Assembly (NCBI GenBank): GCA_963793105.1
Contig: CAWBZB010000014.1
Coordinates: 60,219-124,218 of the forward strand
Source of the DNA: UBA10649 sp963793105
GTDB lineage: Bacteria; Actinomycetota; Actinomycetes; S36-B12
DNA: 64,000 nt
Direction of reading: 5' to 3'
In this document: positions 7,869 through 16,605 of the stretch, piece by piece
How the letters are laid out: every line of letters starts with the position of its first letter
Position numbering within the stretch: the stretch's first letter is position 1
Translations under genes and position numbers: made by a program
Notes under the pieces: model-generated
Seen by the model: only the letters and a program-made list of their open reading frames with translations
Databases searched by the model: none
Told to the model about the DNA's origin: nothing

Positions 7869-8759
7869 GTGAACGATGTGATCATCCTGAACGACGTCGT
7901 GAAGCGCTTCGGCCCTGTTGTCGCACTCGACGGGCTCAACCTGACCGTGACCGAGGGTGAGGTCCATGCCTTCCTGGGGCCGAACGGGGCCGGCAAGACG
8001 ACCACCCTGCGCGTCCTGCTGGGCCTGCTGAGAACGGACTCCGGCCGGCTCCAGGTCCTGGGGATGGATCCGTGGCATGACGTGTCGACGCTTCACCGCC
8101 GCCTGGCCTACGTGCCCGGCGATGTCGCGCTGTGGCCCAGCCTGTCCGGCGGCGAGGTCATCGACCTGCTCGGCCGCATGCGCGGTGGCCTCAACCCGCG
8201 ACGCCGCGACGAGCTGATCGAGCTGTTCGACCTCGATCCCCGCAAGAAGGGGCGCTCGTACTCCAAGGGCAACCGGCAGAAGGTCGCCCTCATCGCCGCG
8301 CTCGCCAGTGAGGTGGACCTCTACCTCCTGGACGAGCCGACGTCAGGCCTCGACCCGATCATGGAGGCGACGTTTCGCGAGTGCGTGCGCGACCTTCGGG
8401 CCGACGGACGGACGATCCTCCTGTCCTCCCACATCCTCAGCGAGGCCGAGGCGCTGTGCGACCGGGTCAGCATCATCCGGGAGGGGGCCATCGTGGAGTC
8501 CGGCACCCTGGCCGAGCTGCGCCACCTCACCCGCACGACTGTCATCGCCGTCGTCGAGCGCCCGCCCACCGGCCTGGAATCCGTGCCTGGCGTGCACGAC
8601 CTTCTCGTGCGCGACGGGGAGGTGTCCGCCCAGATCGAATCGCACGCCATCGGCGAGTTCGTCTCCGCCCTCGCCCCCTCCGGAGTGCTCGCGCTCGAGA
8701 GCCACCCGCCGACCCTGGAGGACCTGTTCCTCCAGCACTACGCACGAGGAGTCGCGTGA
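7869..8759 (+). CDS. ABC transporter ATP-binding protein (drug/antibiotic exporter type)
   Basis: The 296-residue ATPase has Walker A GPNGAGKTT near residue 38, the Q-loop region and a signature YSKGNRQK in place of LSGGQ, as in many actinobacterial DrrA/CcmA-type ATPases. It also has Walker B YLLDEPTSGLD and the switch histidine in LLSSHILSEAE. A C-terminal ~80-residue extension after the ATPase core is typical of exporters working with ABC-2 permeases. Its stop overlaps the permease start as GTGA, so the two are co-translated. The substrate is unknown. Confidence 0.88.
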   Translation: MNDVIILNDVVKRFGPVVALDGLNLTVTEGEVHAFLGPNGAGKTTTLRVLLGLLRTDSGRLQVLGMDPWHDVSTLHRRLAYVPGDVALWPSLSGGEVIDLLGRMRGGLNPRRRDELIELFDLDPRKKGRSYSKGNRQKVALIAALASEVDLYLLDEPTSGLDPIMEATFRECVRDLRADGRTILLSSHILSEAEALCDRVSIIREGAIVESGTLAELRHLTRTTVIAVVERPPTGLESVPGVHDLLVRDGEVSAQIESHAIGEFVSALAPSGVLALESHPPTLEDLFLQHYARGVA

Positions 8760-10405
8760 CCACCCTCGCCCGCGAGCGGACCGAGGCGCCCGCGCCGCGG
8801 GCAGCCGCCGGCGGTCCCTTCGTCGGGACAGGGACAATGCTGCGCTTCGCCCTGCGCCGGGATCGCATCCTCCTCCCCGTGTGGGTCGTCGGGTTCGCGG
8901 CGATGGTCACGTTCTCGGTCGCCGCCACCAAGGACCTCTACCCGACGCTCTCGTCGCGCCTCGAGGCATCGGACACGATCAACGCCACGGCGGCACTCGT
9001 CGCCCTGTACGGCAAGGTCTACGACCCGACCTCGCTGGGGGCGCTCTCCCTCATCAAGATGACCGCGTTCGGCGCGGCCCTGGTCGCTCTCGTCTTCATC
9101 TTCCTCGTCATCCGGCACTCACGGTCGGAGGAGGAGAGCGGGCGGCTTGAACTCCTGGCATCCGGCGTCATCGGACGTGGCGCGCCACTGGCCGCCGCCC
9201 TCCTGCTGGGCCTCATCGGCAGCCTGAGCCTGGGAATGCTCACCACCCTCGGGCTCGCAGCAGTCGGATTGCCCTGGGCGGGGTCGCTCGCCTTCGGGCT
9301 CTCGTGGGCCCTGAGCGGCATCGTGTTCGGTGCCGTCGCCGGCGTGGCCGCCCAGGTCACCGTCTCCCCCCGCTCCGCGATCGGGCTCGGCGCCGCCTCC
9401 GTGGCCACCGCATACGCGCTGCGAGCGGTCGGCGACCTGGCCGACGGCGATCCCGGTTGGCTGTCGTGGCTCTCTCCGATCGGGTGGAGTCAGCAGATCC
9501 GGCCCTTCGCGGGCGATCGCTGGTGGGTCTCGACCATCCCGATCATCGCCACTCTCGTTCTCGTGCCGCTCGCCTTCCTCCTGCGCTCCCGGCGCGACCT
9601 GGGCTCGGGGCTCTTCCCCGATCGGCTCGGTCCCGCGCACGGCCGGCTCTCCCACACCGCAGGACTCACCGTGCGTCTGCAGCGCGGCATGCTCCTCGCC
9701 TGGATGGCCGGCGTCGCCGTCATGGGCTTCGTGCTCGGATCCGTCGCCGACAACGTCACCGGACTGCTGACGTCGCCGCAGATGCGCGAGTACATCCTGC
9801 TGCTGGGCGGGGAACAGGGGCTCGTCGATGCCTTCCTGGCTGCCGAGATCACCATCTTCGGAGCAATCGTGGGCGCCTACGCGGTGTCCGCGACCTTGCG
9901 TCTGCGCTCGGAGGAGACCTCCGGCCATGTGGAGGCGGTGCTGGCCACCGCCACCACCCGCACACGCTGGGCCGCGGGCAACTTCGTGTTCGCGCTCGCG
10001 GCGGTCGCGGTCGTCGTCCTCATCGGCGGAGCCACGGTGGGGCTCGGCTTCGGCATCTCGGTCGGGGATCCGCTCGGCGAGACGGCTCGACTGACCGCGG
10101 CGGCCGCCGGCCAGATCCCCGCCGCGTGGGTCATGGCCAGCATCGTGCTGCTGCTTTTCGGCTGGGTCCCGCGCGCGGCGGTGGCCACCTCGTGGGGCGT
10201 GCTCGTCGCCTTCATCGTGGTGGGCGAGTTCGGCGCCCTCTGGCAGCTACCGACTTGGGTCCTCGACCTCTCGCCGTTCGCGCACAGCCCGCGGCTGCCG
10301 GGTGGCTCGGTCGAGTGGCCGTCCGTCATCGGACTTGTGGTCGTGGCGGCAGTGCTGGCCGCCGTGGGCCTGCGCGGTTGGCGCCGGCGCGACCTGACGA
10401 CCTAG
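8756..10405 (+). CDS. ABC-2 type exporter permease, double-length
   Basis: The 549-residue protein has about 12 hydrophobic segments in two similar halves (each half begins near MLRFALRRDRILLPVW and VRLQRGMLLAWMAGVAVMG). It is therefore a fused pair of ABC-2 permease units, the layout annotated as polyketide antibiotic transporter permease. It pairs with the ATPase encoded immediately upstream. The GTG start at 8756 overlaps the upstream stop; an ORF extension from 8381 runs antisense-like through the ATPase gene and is rejected. The cargo is unknown. Confidence 0.82.
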   Translation: MTTLARERTEAPAPRAAAGGPFVGTGTMLRFALRRDRILLPVWVVGFAAMVTFSVAATKDLYPTLSSRLEASDTINATAALVALYGKVYDPTSLGALSLIKMTAFGAALVALVFIFLVIRHSRSEEESGRLELLASGVIGRGAPLAAALLLGLIGSLSLGMLTTLGLAAVGLPWAGSLAFGLSWALSGIVFGAVAGVAAQVTVSPRSAIGLGAASVATAYALRAVGDLADGDPGWLSWLSPIGWSQQIRPFAGDRWWVSTIPIIATLVLVPLAFLLRSRRDLGSGLFPDRLGPAHGRLSHTAGLTVRLQRGMLLAWMAGVAVMGFVLGSVADNVTGLLTSPQMREYILLLGGEQGLVDAFLAAEITIFGAIVGAYAVSATLRLRSEETSGHVEAVLATATTRTRWAAGNFVFALAAVAVVVLIGGATVGLGFGISVGDPLGETARLTAAAAGQIPAAWVMASIVLLLFGWVPRAAVATSWGVLVAFIVVGEFGALWQLPTWVLDLSPFAHSPRLPGGSVEWPSVIGLVVVAAVLAAVGLRGWRRRDLTT

Positions 10406-10518
10406 GCGCAGGCGCAGCGGTCCTCAGGTGCGTAGTTGGCGAGCACCTGGTCGACGTGCAGCCCGCAGCCGGTGTACGTGACCTTGCTGCACTGGCGACA
10501 CAGAGCCGGACTGCACAT
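10402..10518 (-). CDS. 38-aa Cys-rich small protein, putative zinc-binding
   Basis: Reading the minus strand from ATG at 10518 gives a 38-residue peptide with cysteines in MCSPALCRQCSK, TGCGLHVDQV and a terminal DRCACA. There are six cysteines and a histidine. The GGAGGT ribosome binding site lies at 10525-10530, 6 nt upstream. A second ATG at 10524 sits directly against that site and is less likely. The pattern CRxCxKxTxxGCGxHVDQV recurs in many actinobacterial small proteins; function unknown. Its stop overlaps the stop of the convergent ABC permease (CTAG). Confidence 0.72.
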   Translation of the reverse strand: MCSPALCRQCSKVTYTGCGLHVDQVLANYAPEDRCACA

Positions 10519-10584
10519 GCGCATACCTCCTAGGACGAGTTAGCCCGGAAGAATACCCGGAGGGGTATCAGGTGGGCAACCCGA

Positions 10585-10857
10585 TCAACCGGTGTCGCTC
10601 TTGCGGAACAGGAAGGCCGTGATCGCGACCAGGACGATGGCGATGAACACCTGGGTGAGGAACACCAGCCAGAAGGTGTCGCCGTAGCCGAACTGCGTGG
10701 CCGCGAACAGGCCGGCGAACGCGGCGAGGATGCCGATGATGATCGTCACGATGCAGCCGATCGGCTGCATGCTGGGGACCAGGATCCGCGCGATGAGGCC
10801 GATGATGATGCCGACGAAGATGGCGCTGATGATTCCGTTGATCTCCATGGCGGTCAC
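10585..10857 (-). CDS. GlsB/YeaQ/YmgE-family membrane protein
   Basis: The 90-residue protein has three hydrophobic segments. The glycine-rich first helix IISAIFVGIIIGLIARIL and the second, IGCIVTIIIGILAAFAG, are typical of transglycosylase-associated/GlsB stress proteins. These are small inner-membrane proteins linked to stress responses in several bacteria. The GTG at 10857 overlaps the zapE stop (GTGA), and an ATG at 10848 gives MEINGIISA; either could be used. The overlap suggests co-transcription with zapE. Confidence 0.8.
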   Translation of the reverse strand: MTAMEINGIISAIFVGIIIGLIARILVPSMQPIGCIVTIIIGILAAFAGLFAATQFGYGDTFWLVFLTQVFIAIVLVAITAFLFRKSDTG

Positions 10858-11892
10858 CCAACCATTGACTGGCCTTCACGGGCAAGCGCGACAAGCCGGG
10901 AGACTGCCCGGAAGTACTTCTTGCGATAGCCGCCGCGCAGCATCTCATCGGCGAAGATCCGATCCAGCGGGATCCCGCTGGCGATGACCGGCACGTCCCG
11001 GTCGTAGAGCCGGTCCACCAGGACAACCATCCGCAGCGCCTGGGCCTGGTCCGTGATCGTGCGCACTCCCGACAGCGCCAGCAGGTCCACTCCCCCGACG
11101 AGCACTCCGTAGCGAGACGGGTGAATGGAGGCCAGGTGTCTGAGCAGAGCGGGGAAGTCGTCCATGACGGCACCGGCGCTCGCGGCGGCGCGGGCCCGGA
11201 CCTCGTCGTCGGGCAGGGGGTCGGGGGCCGACGGGAGTCCCCGATGCCGGTAGTCCTCGCCCTCGATCCGGAGGACGTCGAAGTGCGCCGAGAGGCCCTG
11301 GATCTCCCGCAGGAAGTCGTCGGCCGCGAACCGCCCCTCGCCCAGCTTGTCCGGCAAGGTGTTCGACGTGGCGGCCAGGCTCACCCCGGCGCCGACCAGC
11401 TCACCCAGCAGCGTGGACATCAACACCGTGTCACCCGGGTCGTCGAGCTCAAACTCGTCGATGCACACGAGGCGGTTCCCCTTGAGCGCCTCGACGGCCG
11501 CCCGGAAGCCGAGTGCCCCGACCAGGTTCGTGTACTCGACGAAGGTGCCGAACCGCTTCGGGCCCGGCACGGCATGCCACAGCGCCGCCAGCAGGTGAGT
11601 CTTGCCAACCCCGAAGCCGCCGTCGAGGTACACCCCTGCCCGACCCTCGGGCGGCGCCGCTCTCCGGAAGAGGGTCCGCCGCGGGGTCGGCCGGCTCGCC
11701 GATGCGTGCCGCAAAGGCTCGGAGTGCAGCGACCGCGGCCGCCTGCGAGGGCTCGCCGGGGTCCGGGACGTAGGAGTCGAAGGACACGTCACGGAAGTGC
11801 GGGGGCGGGACGAACTCGTCGACGAGCCCGGCGACCGTCAGGGCGGGGTGGCGCGCGGTGAGCGACTCGGGCACGAGCGTGAGCCTATTCAT
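10854..11892 (-). CDS. zapE: ZapE-like AFG1 family ATPase, split by a +1 frameshift
   Basis: ZapE/AFG1 ATPases act in cell division in proteobacteria; their actinobacterial role is less clear. The N-terminal frame starts MNRLTLVPESLTARHP with FVPPPHFRDVSFDSYVPD. The second frame has Walker A GGFGVGKTHLLAALWH, Walker B RLVCIDEFELDD, sensor ATSNTLP and the C-terminal RIFADEMLRGGYRKKYFRA. One extra base in the G run at 11683-11686 (plus strand) separates them; removing it gives 345 residues, the normal length. The start ATG at 11892 lies only 14 nt from the divergent GTG at 11907. Confidence 0.85.
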
Positions 11893-11906
11893 GCGACGAT
11901 CACGTC

Positions 11907-12608
11907 GTGCGACGCATCCATCCCGGACCGCCGACGGAGCTCACCGACGACGAGCTCCGAGCCGACTATGCGTTCCCGGAGGATCGAACGTGGGTCCGCG
12001 CCAACATGGTGGCCACGCTCGACGGCGCCATCCGCGGGAGCGACGGACTGGCGAAGTCGATCACGACCCCCGCCGACCAAAGGGTGTTCGGCATCGCCCG
12101 CCTGGCGTGCGATGTGATCCTCGTCGGCGCGGGCACCGTGCGGGCCGAGGACTACCGGCCGTCCAAGCGCACCGTCGCCATCGTGACGTCGCGGCTGGAC
12201 GTCCCCCTCTCCCTGCGGATGTTCAGCGACCGCACCGAGGCGAATCCCCGCCCCATCATCCTGACCACCGAGGAGTCCGCACGGTCGGCCCGCGAGGAGT
12301 TGCGGGCGGTCGCGGACGTCGTCGACTGCGGTAGCGGGCATGTCGACCTCCGCACCGCGATCTCGCATCTGGTCGGTCGTGGCCTGCCCCGCATCCTGTG
12401 CGAGGGTGGCCCCGCACTGCTCGGCGCCATGTTCGACGCGGGCCTGGTCGACGAGCTGCTCCTCACCGTCTCGCCGCTTCTCGTCGGCGCCGGGACCGAT
12501 GAGCACATCGTCCAGGTCCCCGGCGGCCTGCAGCCGCCGCCGCGCTTCGGGCTCGCCGGGGTCCTCGAGGAGGACGGGACCGTCTTCCTCCGCATGACGG
12601 CGGCATGA
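11907..12608 (+). CDS. RibD C-terminal / dihydrofolate-reductase-like pyrimidine reductase
   Basis: The 233-residue protein has a RibD_C fold: WVRANMVATLDGAIRG near residue 30, DVILVGAGTVRAEDY near 71, ILCEGGPALLGAM near 168 and DELLLTVSPLLVGAG. The family reduces pyrimidine or pterin-like substrates with NADPH in riboflavin synthesis. No deaminase domain or other rib gene is nearby, so the substrate is open. The GTG at 11907 is divergent from zapE with a 14-nt gap, so the two promoters must overlap or lie inside coding sequence. The stop overlaps the ligase start. Confidence 0.82.
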   Translation: MRRIHPGPPTELTDDELRADYAFPEDRTWVRANMVATLDGAIRGSDGLAKSITTPADQRVFGIARLACDVILVGAGTVRAEDYRPSKRTVAIVTSRLDVPLSLRMFSDRTEANPRPIILTTEESARSAREELRAVADVVDCGSGHVDLRTAISHLVGRGLPRILCEGGPALLGAMFDAGLVDELLLTVSPLLVGAGTDEHIVQVPGGLQPPPRFGLAGVLEEDGTVFLRMTAA

Positions 12609-13693
12609 TGCTCACGCCGCCTGTCGATCCCATGCTTGCCGCCCCACTCGGTCACGATCTTCCACCACCCTCCGACGACGTCTCGTTCGAGCCCAAGTGG
12701 GACGGCTTCCGGTGCCTGGTGTTCCGGTCGGCCAGCGGGATCGTCCTGCAGGGGCGAGGACGATCGCGGTCCGGACCGGACGACGTGGTCGATCTGGCCT
12801 ACGCATTCCCCGAGCTGGTTTCCGCGGCCCTGCAGCAACTCCCCGAGGGCACCGTGGTGGACGGCGAGATCGTGGTGCTGTCCGAGGGTCGCCTCGACTT
12901 CGGGGCCCTGTCGTCGCGCCTGCGACCGCGATCCGAGGCCGGCGGCAGCAACATCGCGCGGCTGGCCGAGTCGCTACCCGCGTCCTTCCTCGCCTTCGAC
13001 CTGCTGTGGTCGCAGGGAGACACCATGGACCTGCCCTTCCGCGAGCGCCGGGCCCTGCTGCACGAGCTGGCCGAGTCCTGGCTCGCCCCCCTGATGCTGA
13101 CGCCGGCCACCCGCGACAGGGATGTCGCCCGCTCGTGGTTCACCGGGTTCGAGTCGGCCGGCGTCGACGGCCTGATCGTCAAGCCCCTCGGCGATCCCTA
13201 CCTGCCGGGCAAGCGCACTCAGGGCAAGGTCAAGCACCAGCGCACGGCCGATGTCGTGGTCGCCGGCTGGCGTCCGCACTCACGCCCGGGACCCGACGGC
13301 AATCCCGTGGTCGGGAGCCTGCTGCTCGGACTCCACGACGACGAGGGCGTCCTGCACTACGTCGGCGCCGCGTCCGCCTTCACCGCGGGCATGCGCGCCG
13401 AGCTTGTCGACGTCCTGCAGCCGTGGATGCTCGCGACCGGTGAGGCGCACCCGTGGCACGCCCCCACGACGTCACGTGTCCCCGGAGAGGCGAATCGGTG
13501 GCGCAAGGAGCAGGCGTGGACGGCTCTGCGGCCGGAACGCGTGGCCGAGGTCACCTACGACCAGATGGAGGGACATCGCTTCCGGCATGTCGCCGGATTC
13601 CTCCGCTGGCGGGCTGATCGCGTCGCCGACAGTTGCGGCTACGACCAACTCGACGTCCCCCCCAGGGCACGCATCGAGTCCCTCCTCGGCTGA
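12605..13693 (+). CDS. ligC: ATP-dependent DNA ligase, LigC-like
   Basis: The ~362-residue protein is a two-domain ATP-dependent ligase. The adenylation site is EPKWDGFR with lysine near residue 31. Motif III-type sequence is FLAFDLLW, motif IV is VDGLIVKP and motif V lies around GKVKHQRTAD. The C-terminal half is an OB fold. The family joins nicks in repair; LigC proteins serve as backup ligases in mycobacterial end joining. ATG codons at 12605 and 12608 overlap the upstream stop, so it is coupled to the reductase gene. No Ku gene is in the window. Confidence 0.88.
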   Translation: MMLTPPVDPMLAAPLGHDLPPPSDDVSFEPKWDGFRCLVFRSASGIVLQGRGRSRSGPDDVVDLAYAFPELVSAALQQLPEGTVVDGEIVVLSEGRLDFGALSSRLRPRSEAGGSNIARLAESLPASFLAFDLLWSQGDTMDLPFRERRALLHELAESWLAPLMLTPATRDRDVARSWFTGFESAGVDGLIVKPLGDPYLPGKRTQGKVKHQRTADVVVAGWRPHSRPGPDGNPVVGSLLLGLHDDEGVLHYVGAASAFTAGMRAELVDVLQPWMLATGEAHPWHAPTTSRVPGEANRWRKEQAWTALRPERVAEVTYDQMEGHRFRHVAGFLRWRADRVADSCGYDQLDVPPRARIESLLG

Positions 13694-13729
13694 CCAGGAT
13701 CCAGGTTCGGCTGGTCGGGCTGTCGGCCG

Positions 13730-13915
13730 TCAGCGTCCCTGCCGGCGCAGGGCAGCACCCGCACCGATGAACACCCCTCCGCCGCCGGCGATGATGATGA
13801 ACATCGGCATCGGGTCGGCCGCGAACAGCAGCCACCCGACGGCGGCCACCAGCATGATCGCGCCCACACTCATCATGATCAGGCCCCTGCGGTCTTCCAT
13901 CGACTCGCTCGACAT
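13730..13915 (-). CDS. 61-aa membrane protein, two TM segments
   Basis: ATG at 13915 follows a GGGAGGAG ribosome binding site at about 13919-13926. The peptide is MSSESMEDRRGLI followed by two hydrophobic segments (MMSVGAIMLVAAVGWLLFA and MFIIIAGGGGVFIGAGAAL) and ends in RRQGR. It is an inner-membrane protein with no recognised domain. It is convergent with the ligase gene. Confidence 0.6.
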   Translation of the reverse strand: MSSESMEDRRGLIMMSVGAIMLVAAVGWLLFAADPMPMFIIIAGGGGVFIGAGAALRRQGR

Positions 13916-14004
13916 CGCTCCTCCCTTCGGCTCACTGCCCACACACTTCTCATCTCCATGATGACCCAGCCGTCGCACCGAAGCCCACCGCACCGAACCC
14001 CTTC

Positions 14005-14066
14005 GATGCGTCGTCACTTGTGGTGGGTCTGGGGGCCCCGAAACCCGCCACAAGTGACGAGGCATC
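14005..14066. terminator. Long inverted repeat, likely bidirectional terminator
   Basis: Two 24-nt arms (14005-14028 and 14043-14066) pair with two mismatches around a 14-nt loop containing GGGGCCCC. The core arm is TCGTCACTTGTGG. It lies just past the ligD stop (minus strand) and upstream of the 61-aa membrane protein gene, so it could end ligD transcription. The near-perfect symmetry also fits a dispersed REP-like palindrome. Confidence 0.6.
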
Positions 14067-14078
14067 GGGGTGGGGTGG

Positions 14079-15120
14079 CTACGCGTCGTGCGCCGGCGGG
14101 GCGGTGCGCCTCCGGCTCGGCTGAACGCGAGGCGGCTCCCCCGGCATCTTCGGGAAGTCTGGTGGATAGGGCAGTTCCGGAAGCCCGGCCGCCAGGTCAC
14201 GATCCCAGGCCTCGAGCGCCGGGGTGAGATCCACCGCCGCGTCCGCCATCCCGTGCCACGGATCGGTCGTGCGCGCACGGATCAGGCCGGGCACCGTCCG
14301 GATCGTGAAGTCCGACGGGTCGACGGAGTCGACGTCCGACCAGGCCACCGGCATGGAGACCGGGGCCTGCGGCCTCGCGCGCAGCGAGTAGGCCGACGCC
14401 ATGACCCGATCCTGGGCGTTCTGGTTGAAGTCGACGAAGACGCGATCCCCCCGCTCCTCCTTCCACCACGACATCGTCACCAGGTCCGGGTGCCGGCGCT
14501 CGAGCTCCCGGCCCACGGCGATGGCCGCGTGCCTCACGTCGACGAACGACCAGCGCGCCCGGATCGGGACGAAGACGTGCAGGCCACTGCTCCCACTCGT
14601 CTTGACGTAGGAGCGCCAGCCCCACTCCGCGAGGACGTCGTGGCAGGCCAGGGCAACCGCGCGCACGTCCCCGAAGCCGTTCGCGTCGGACGGATCGAGG
14701 TCGATCCGGAGCTGGTCCGGGTGCTCGACGTCCTCAGCGGTGACCGGCCAGGCATGGAAGGTGATCGTGCCCATCTGGACGGCCCACGCCACGGCCGCAC
14801 GCGTCGAGGGATCCAGCAGCACCCCGGGTCGCCCGCTCGGGAATCGCACCCGGATCCCGTGGACGTAAGTCGGGCGCGCTCTTCGGCAGGTGCTTCTGGT
14901 AGAAGTGCTCGACGTCCGGGAACACCCCGTCGGGCCATCTCTCCAGCGCGGTCGGCCGGCCGGCCACCTGCTCGAGCAGCGAGTCCCCGACATCGAGGTA
15001 GTAGTCGAGCACCTCCGCCTTCGTGACTCCCGGGAAGACGGGCTTGTCCGGGCTGCTCAGGCGGACCGGCGTTCCGTCGGCGTCGATCGTCCGCGGGGGC
15101 CCGTGCTTCTCGGATGGCAC
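14079..15120 (-). CDS. ligD: LigD polymerase-domain protein (NHEJ), split by a +1 frameshift
   Basis: A stand-alone primase/polymerase domain of the LigD type. The N-terminal frame has SPDKPVFPGVTKAEVLDYYL and FYQKHLPKSAP. The second frame has TYVHGIRVRFPSG, the catalytic metal motif RIDLDPSD and the nucleotide-binding SGSSGLHVFVPI, plus the late DFNQNAQDRVMASAYS. The extra base is in the GGG run at 14872-14874 (plus strand); without it the protein has 346 residues. GTG at 15120 gives VPSEKHGPPRTID, a typical start. It extends or primes DNA ends during repair, plausibly with the LigC-like ligase encoded 0.4 kb away. Confidence 0.85.
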
Positions 15121-15172
15121 GTCTGCACGGTATCGGGTGATACTGGATCGACCCCGGATATCAGGAGGAGAC

Positions 15173-16285
15173 ATGAGCCGCCTGCGTCGTCGAGCAGCGC
15201 TCGCCGTCGCCGCCGCTGGAGTCGTCGTCGCCGGACTCGTCCTCGGCGTCCTGGCGTGGCCTCAGGCGACGTCCGTGTCGGCCGAACAGCCCGCGCGCAA
15301 GGCCAAGCCAACGGTGTCGATCGACCGGACACTCGCGAAGGGCCTGGTCTCGCCGTGGGGACTGGCCTTCCTCCCGGATGGCTCAGCCCTCGTCGGGGAG
15401 CGTGACACCGGGCGCGTCCTTCGGGTCCCGGCTGACGGCGGGTCGGCGACGCCGGTGGGACGGGTGCAGGGCGTCCGTCCCTCGGGAGAGGGAGGCCTGC
15501 TCGGGCTCGCGGTCCCACCGGGCCGCGCGCCCCGGTACGTCTTCGCGTACTACACGTCCGACCGGGACAATCGCGTCGTCCGAATCGCATGGAACGGCAA
15601 GCGCCTGGGAGCCCAGCGACCGATCCTGACGGGCATCCCCTCCGCCTCCTTCCACGATGGCGGACGCCTTCTCGTGGCACCCGATCGCACGCTCGTGGTG
15701 GCGACGGGTGACGCAGGGGACCCGGATCGCGCCCAGGACCCCGCCAGCCTCGCGGGGAAGGTCCTGCGGGTCACGTTCTCAGGTCGTCCGGCCCCCGGGA
15801 ACCCCGACCCCGACTCCGTGGTCTACTCGCTGGGGCACCGCAACGTCCAGGGACTCGCGGCAGACAGCCGGGGCCGCGTGTGGGCCAGTGAGTTCGGCGC
15901 CAAGGACGCCGACGAACTCAATCTGCTGCGTCCGGGGCGCAACTACGGCTGGCCCAGGTACGAGGGCAGCGCCGGCGCCAAGGGCTTCGTGGACCCGTTC
16001 ACCGAGTGGTCCCCGACGTCCATCGCCTCACCCAGCGGCCTGGCGATCCTGGACGACGTCGCCTACGTCGCCAGCCTGCGCGGCGAGCGACTGTGGCAGG
16101 TGCCGCTGACCGGGGCTCGGGCCGGGCAGGCCACTCGGGTCGACCTCGGGGACCTCGGTCGACTGCGCACCGTCGCCACTGCGCCGGACGGGTCGCTGTG
16201 GCTGGTCACCAGCAACACTGACGGTCGCGGGGATCCGCGCCGCGGAGACGACCGCATCCTCCGGTTGGTGGTCGAGGACCGCTAG
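15173..16285 (+). CDS. PQQ-dependent sugar dehydrogenase-like secreted beta-propeller
   Basis: The 370-residue protein has an N-terminal hydrophobic export segment (AALAVAAAGVVVAGLVLGVLA) and a GSDH/YliI-type six-bladed propeller. Motifs include GLVSPWGLAFLPDGSALVGER, GEGGLLGLAV, FAYYTSDRDN, GDAGDPDRAQDPASLAGKVLR and GHRNVQGLA. These match PQQ-dependent soluble aldose dehydrogenases. ATG at 15173 follows AGGAGGAG. No PQQ synthesis genes are in the window, so cofactor supply and substrate are unknown. Confidence 0.83.
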   Translation: MSRLRRRAALAVAAAGVVVAGLVLGVLAWPQATSVSAEQPARKAKPTVSIDRTLAKGLVSPWGLAFLPDGSALVGERDTGRVLRVPADGGSATPVGRVQGVRPSGEGGLLGLAVPPGRAPRYVFAYYTSDRDNRVVRIAWNGKRLGAQRPILTGIPSASFHDGGRLLVAPDRTLVVATGDAGDPDRAQDPASLAGKVLRVTFSGRPAPGNPDPDSVVYSLGHRNVQGLAADSRGRVWASEFGAKDADELNLLRPGRNYGWPRYEGSAGAKGFVDPFTEWSPTSIASPSGLAILDDVAYVASLRGERLWQVPLTGARAGQATRVDLGDLGRLRTVATAPDGSLWLVTSNTDGRGDPRRGDDRILRLVVEDR

Positions 16286-16288
16286 GGT
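16283..16288 (+). promoter_or_regulatory. Predicted -10 box of leaderless transcript
   Basis: TAGGGT overlaps the end of the dehydrogenase gene and lies 6 nt before the GTG at 16295. No ribosome binding site lies between. Confidence 0.45.
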
Positions 16289-16294
16289 CCACCC

Positions 16295-16585
16295 GTGTCC
16301 ACCGCCGCGCTCGTCTTCTGGATCATCGCCCTCGTGCTGCTCGCCTTCGCCGCGGTCTTCGTGCTCGTCGGGCTGAGCAGTGAGCGCAGCTACTGGTCCC
16401 AGCGCGACCCCTCGGGCGACGCCCGCAAGGAGGCCACGAAGTTCTCCGCCATCGTGAGGAGGGCGGGACACTTCGCGACCGGGGAGTATCGCGCCCCGCT
16501 GCGGATCGCCGCGCTCGGAGTACTCCTCGGGGAGCTGGCCGTCGGCTTCGCGGTCGTCGCGCTCATCCTCACCGTGGCCGGCTGA
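16295..16585 (+). CDS. 96-aa membrane protein, unknown function
   Basis: Two hydrophobic segments at the ends (residues ~4-28 and ~70-95) flank a charged middle, SSERSYWSQRDPSGDARKEA. No family is recognised. The start is GTG at 16295 with a leaderless -10 box. It ends 20 nt before the glycosyltransferase gene and may share its transcript. Confidence 0.6.
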   Translation: MSTAALVFWIIALVLLAFAAVFVLVGLSSERSYWSQRDPSGDARKEATKFSAIVRRAGHFATGEYRAPLRIAALGVLLGELAVGFAVVALILTVAG

Positions 16586-16605
16586 CAGAGGTCGGCGAGG
16601 CCTCC

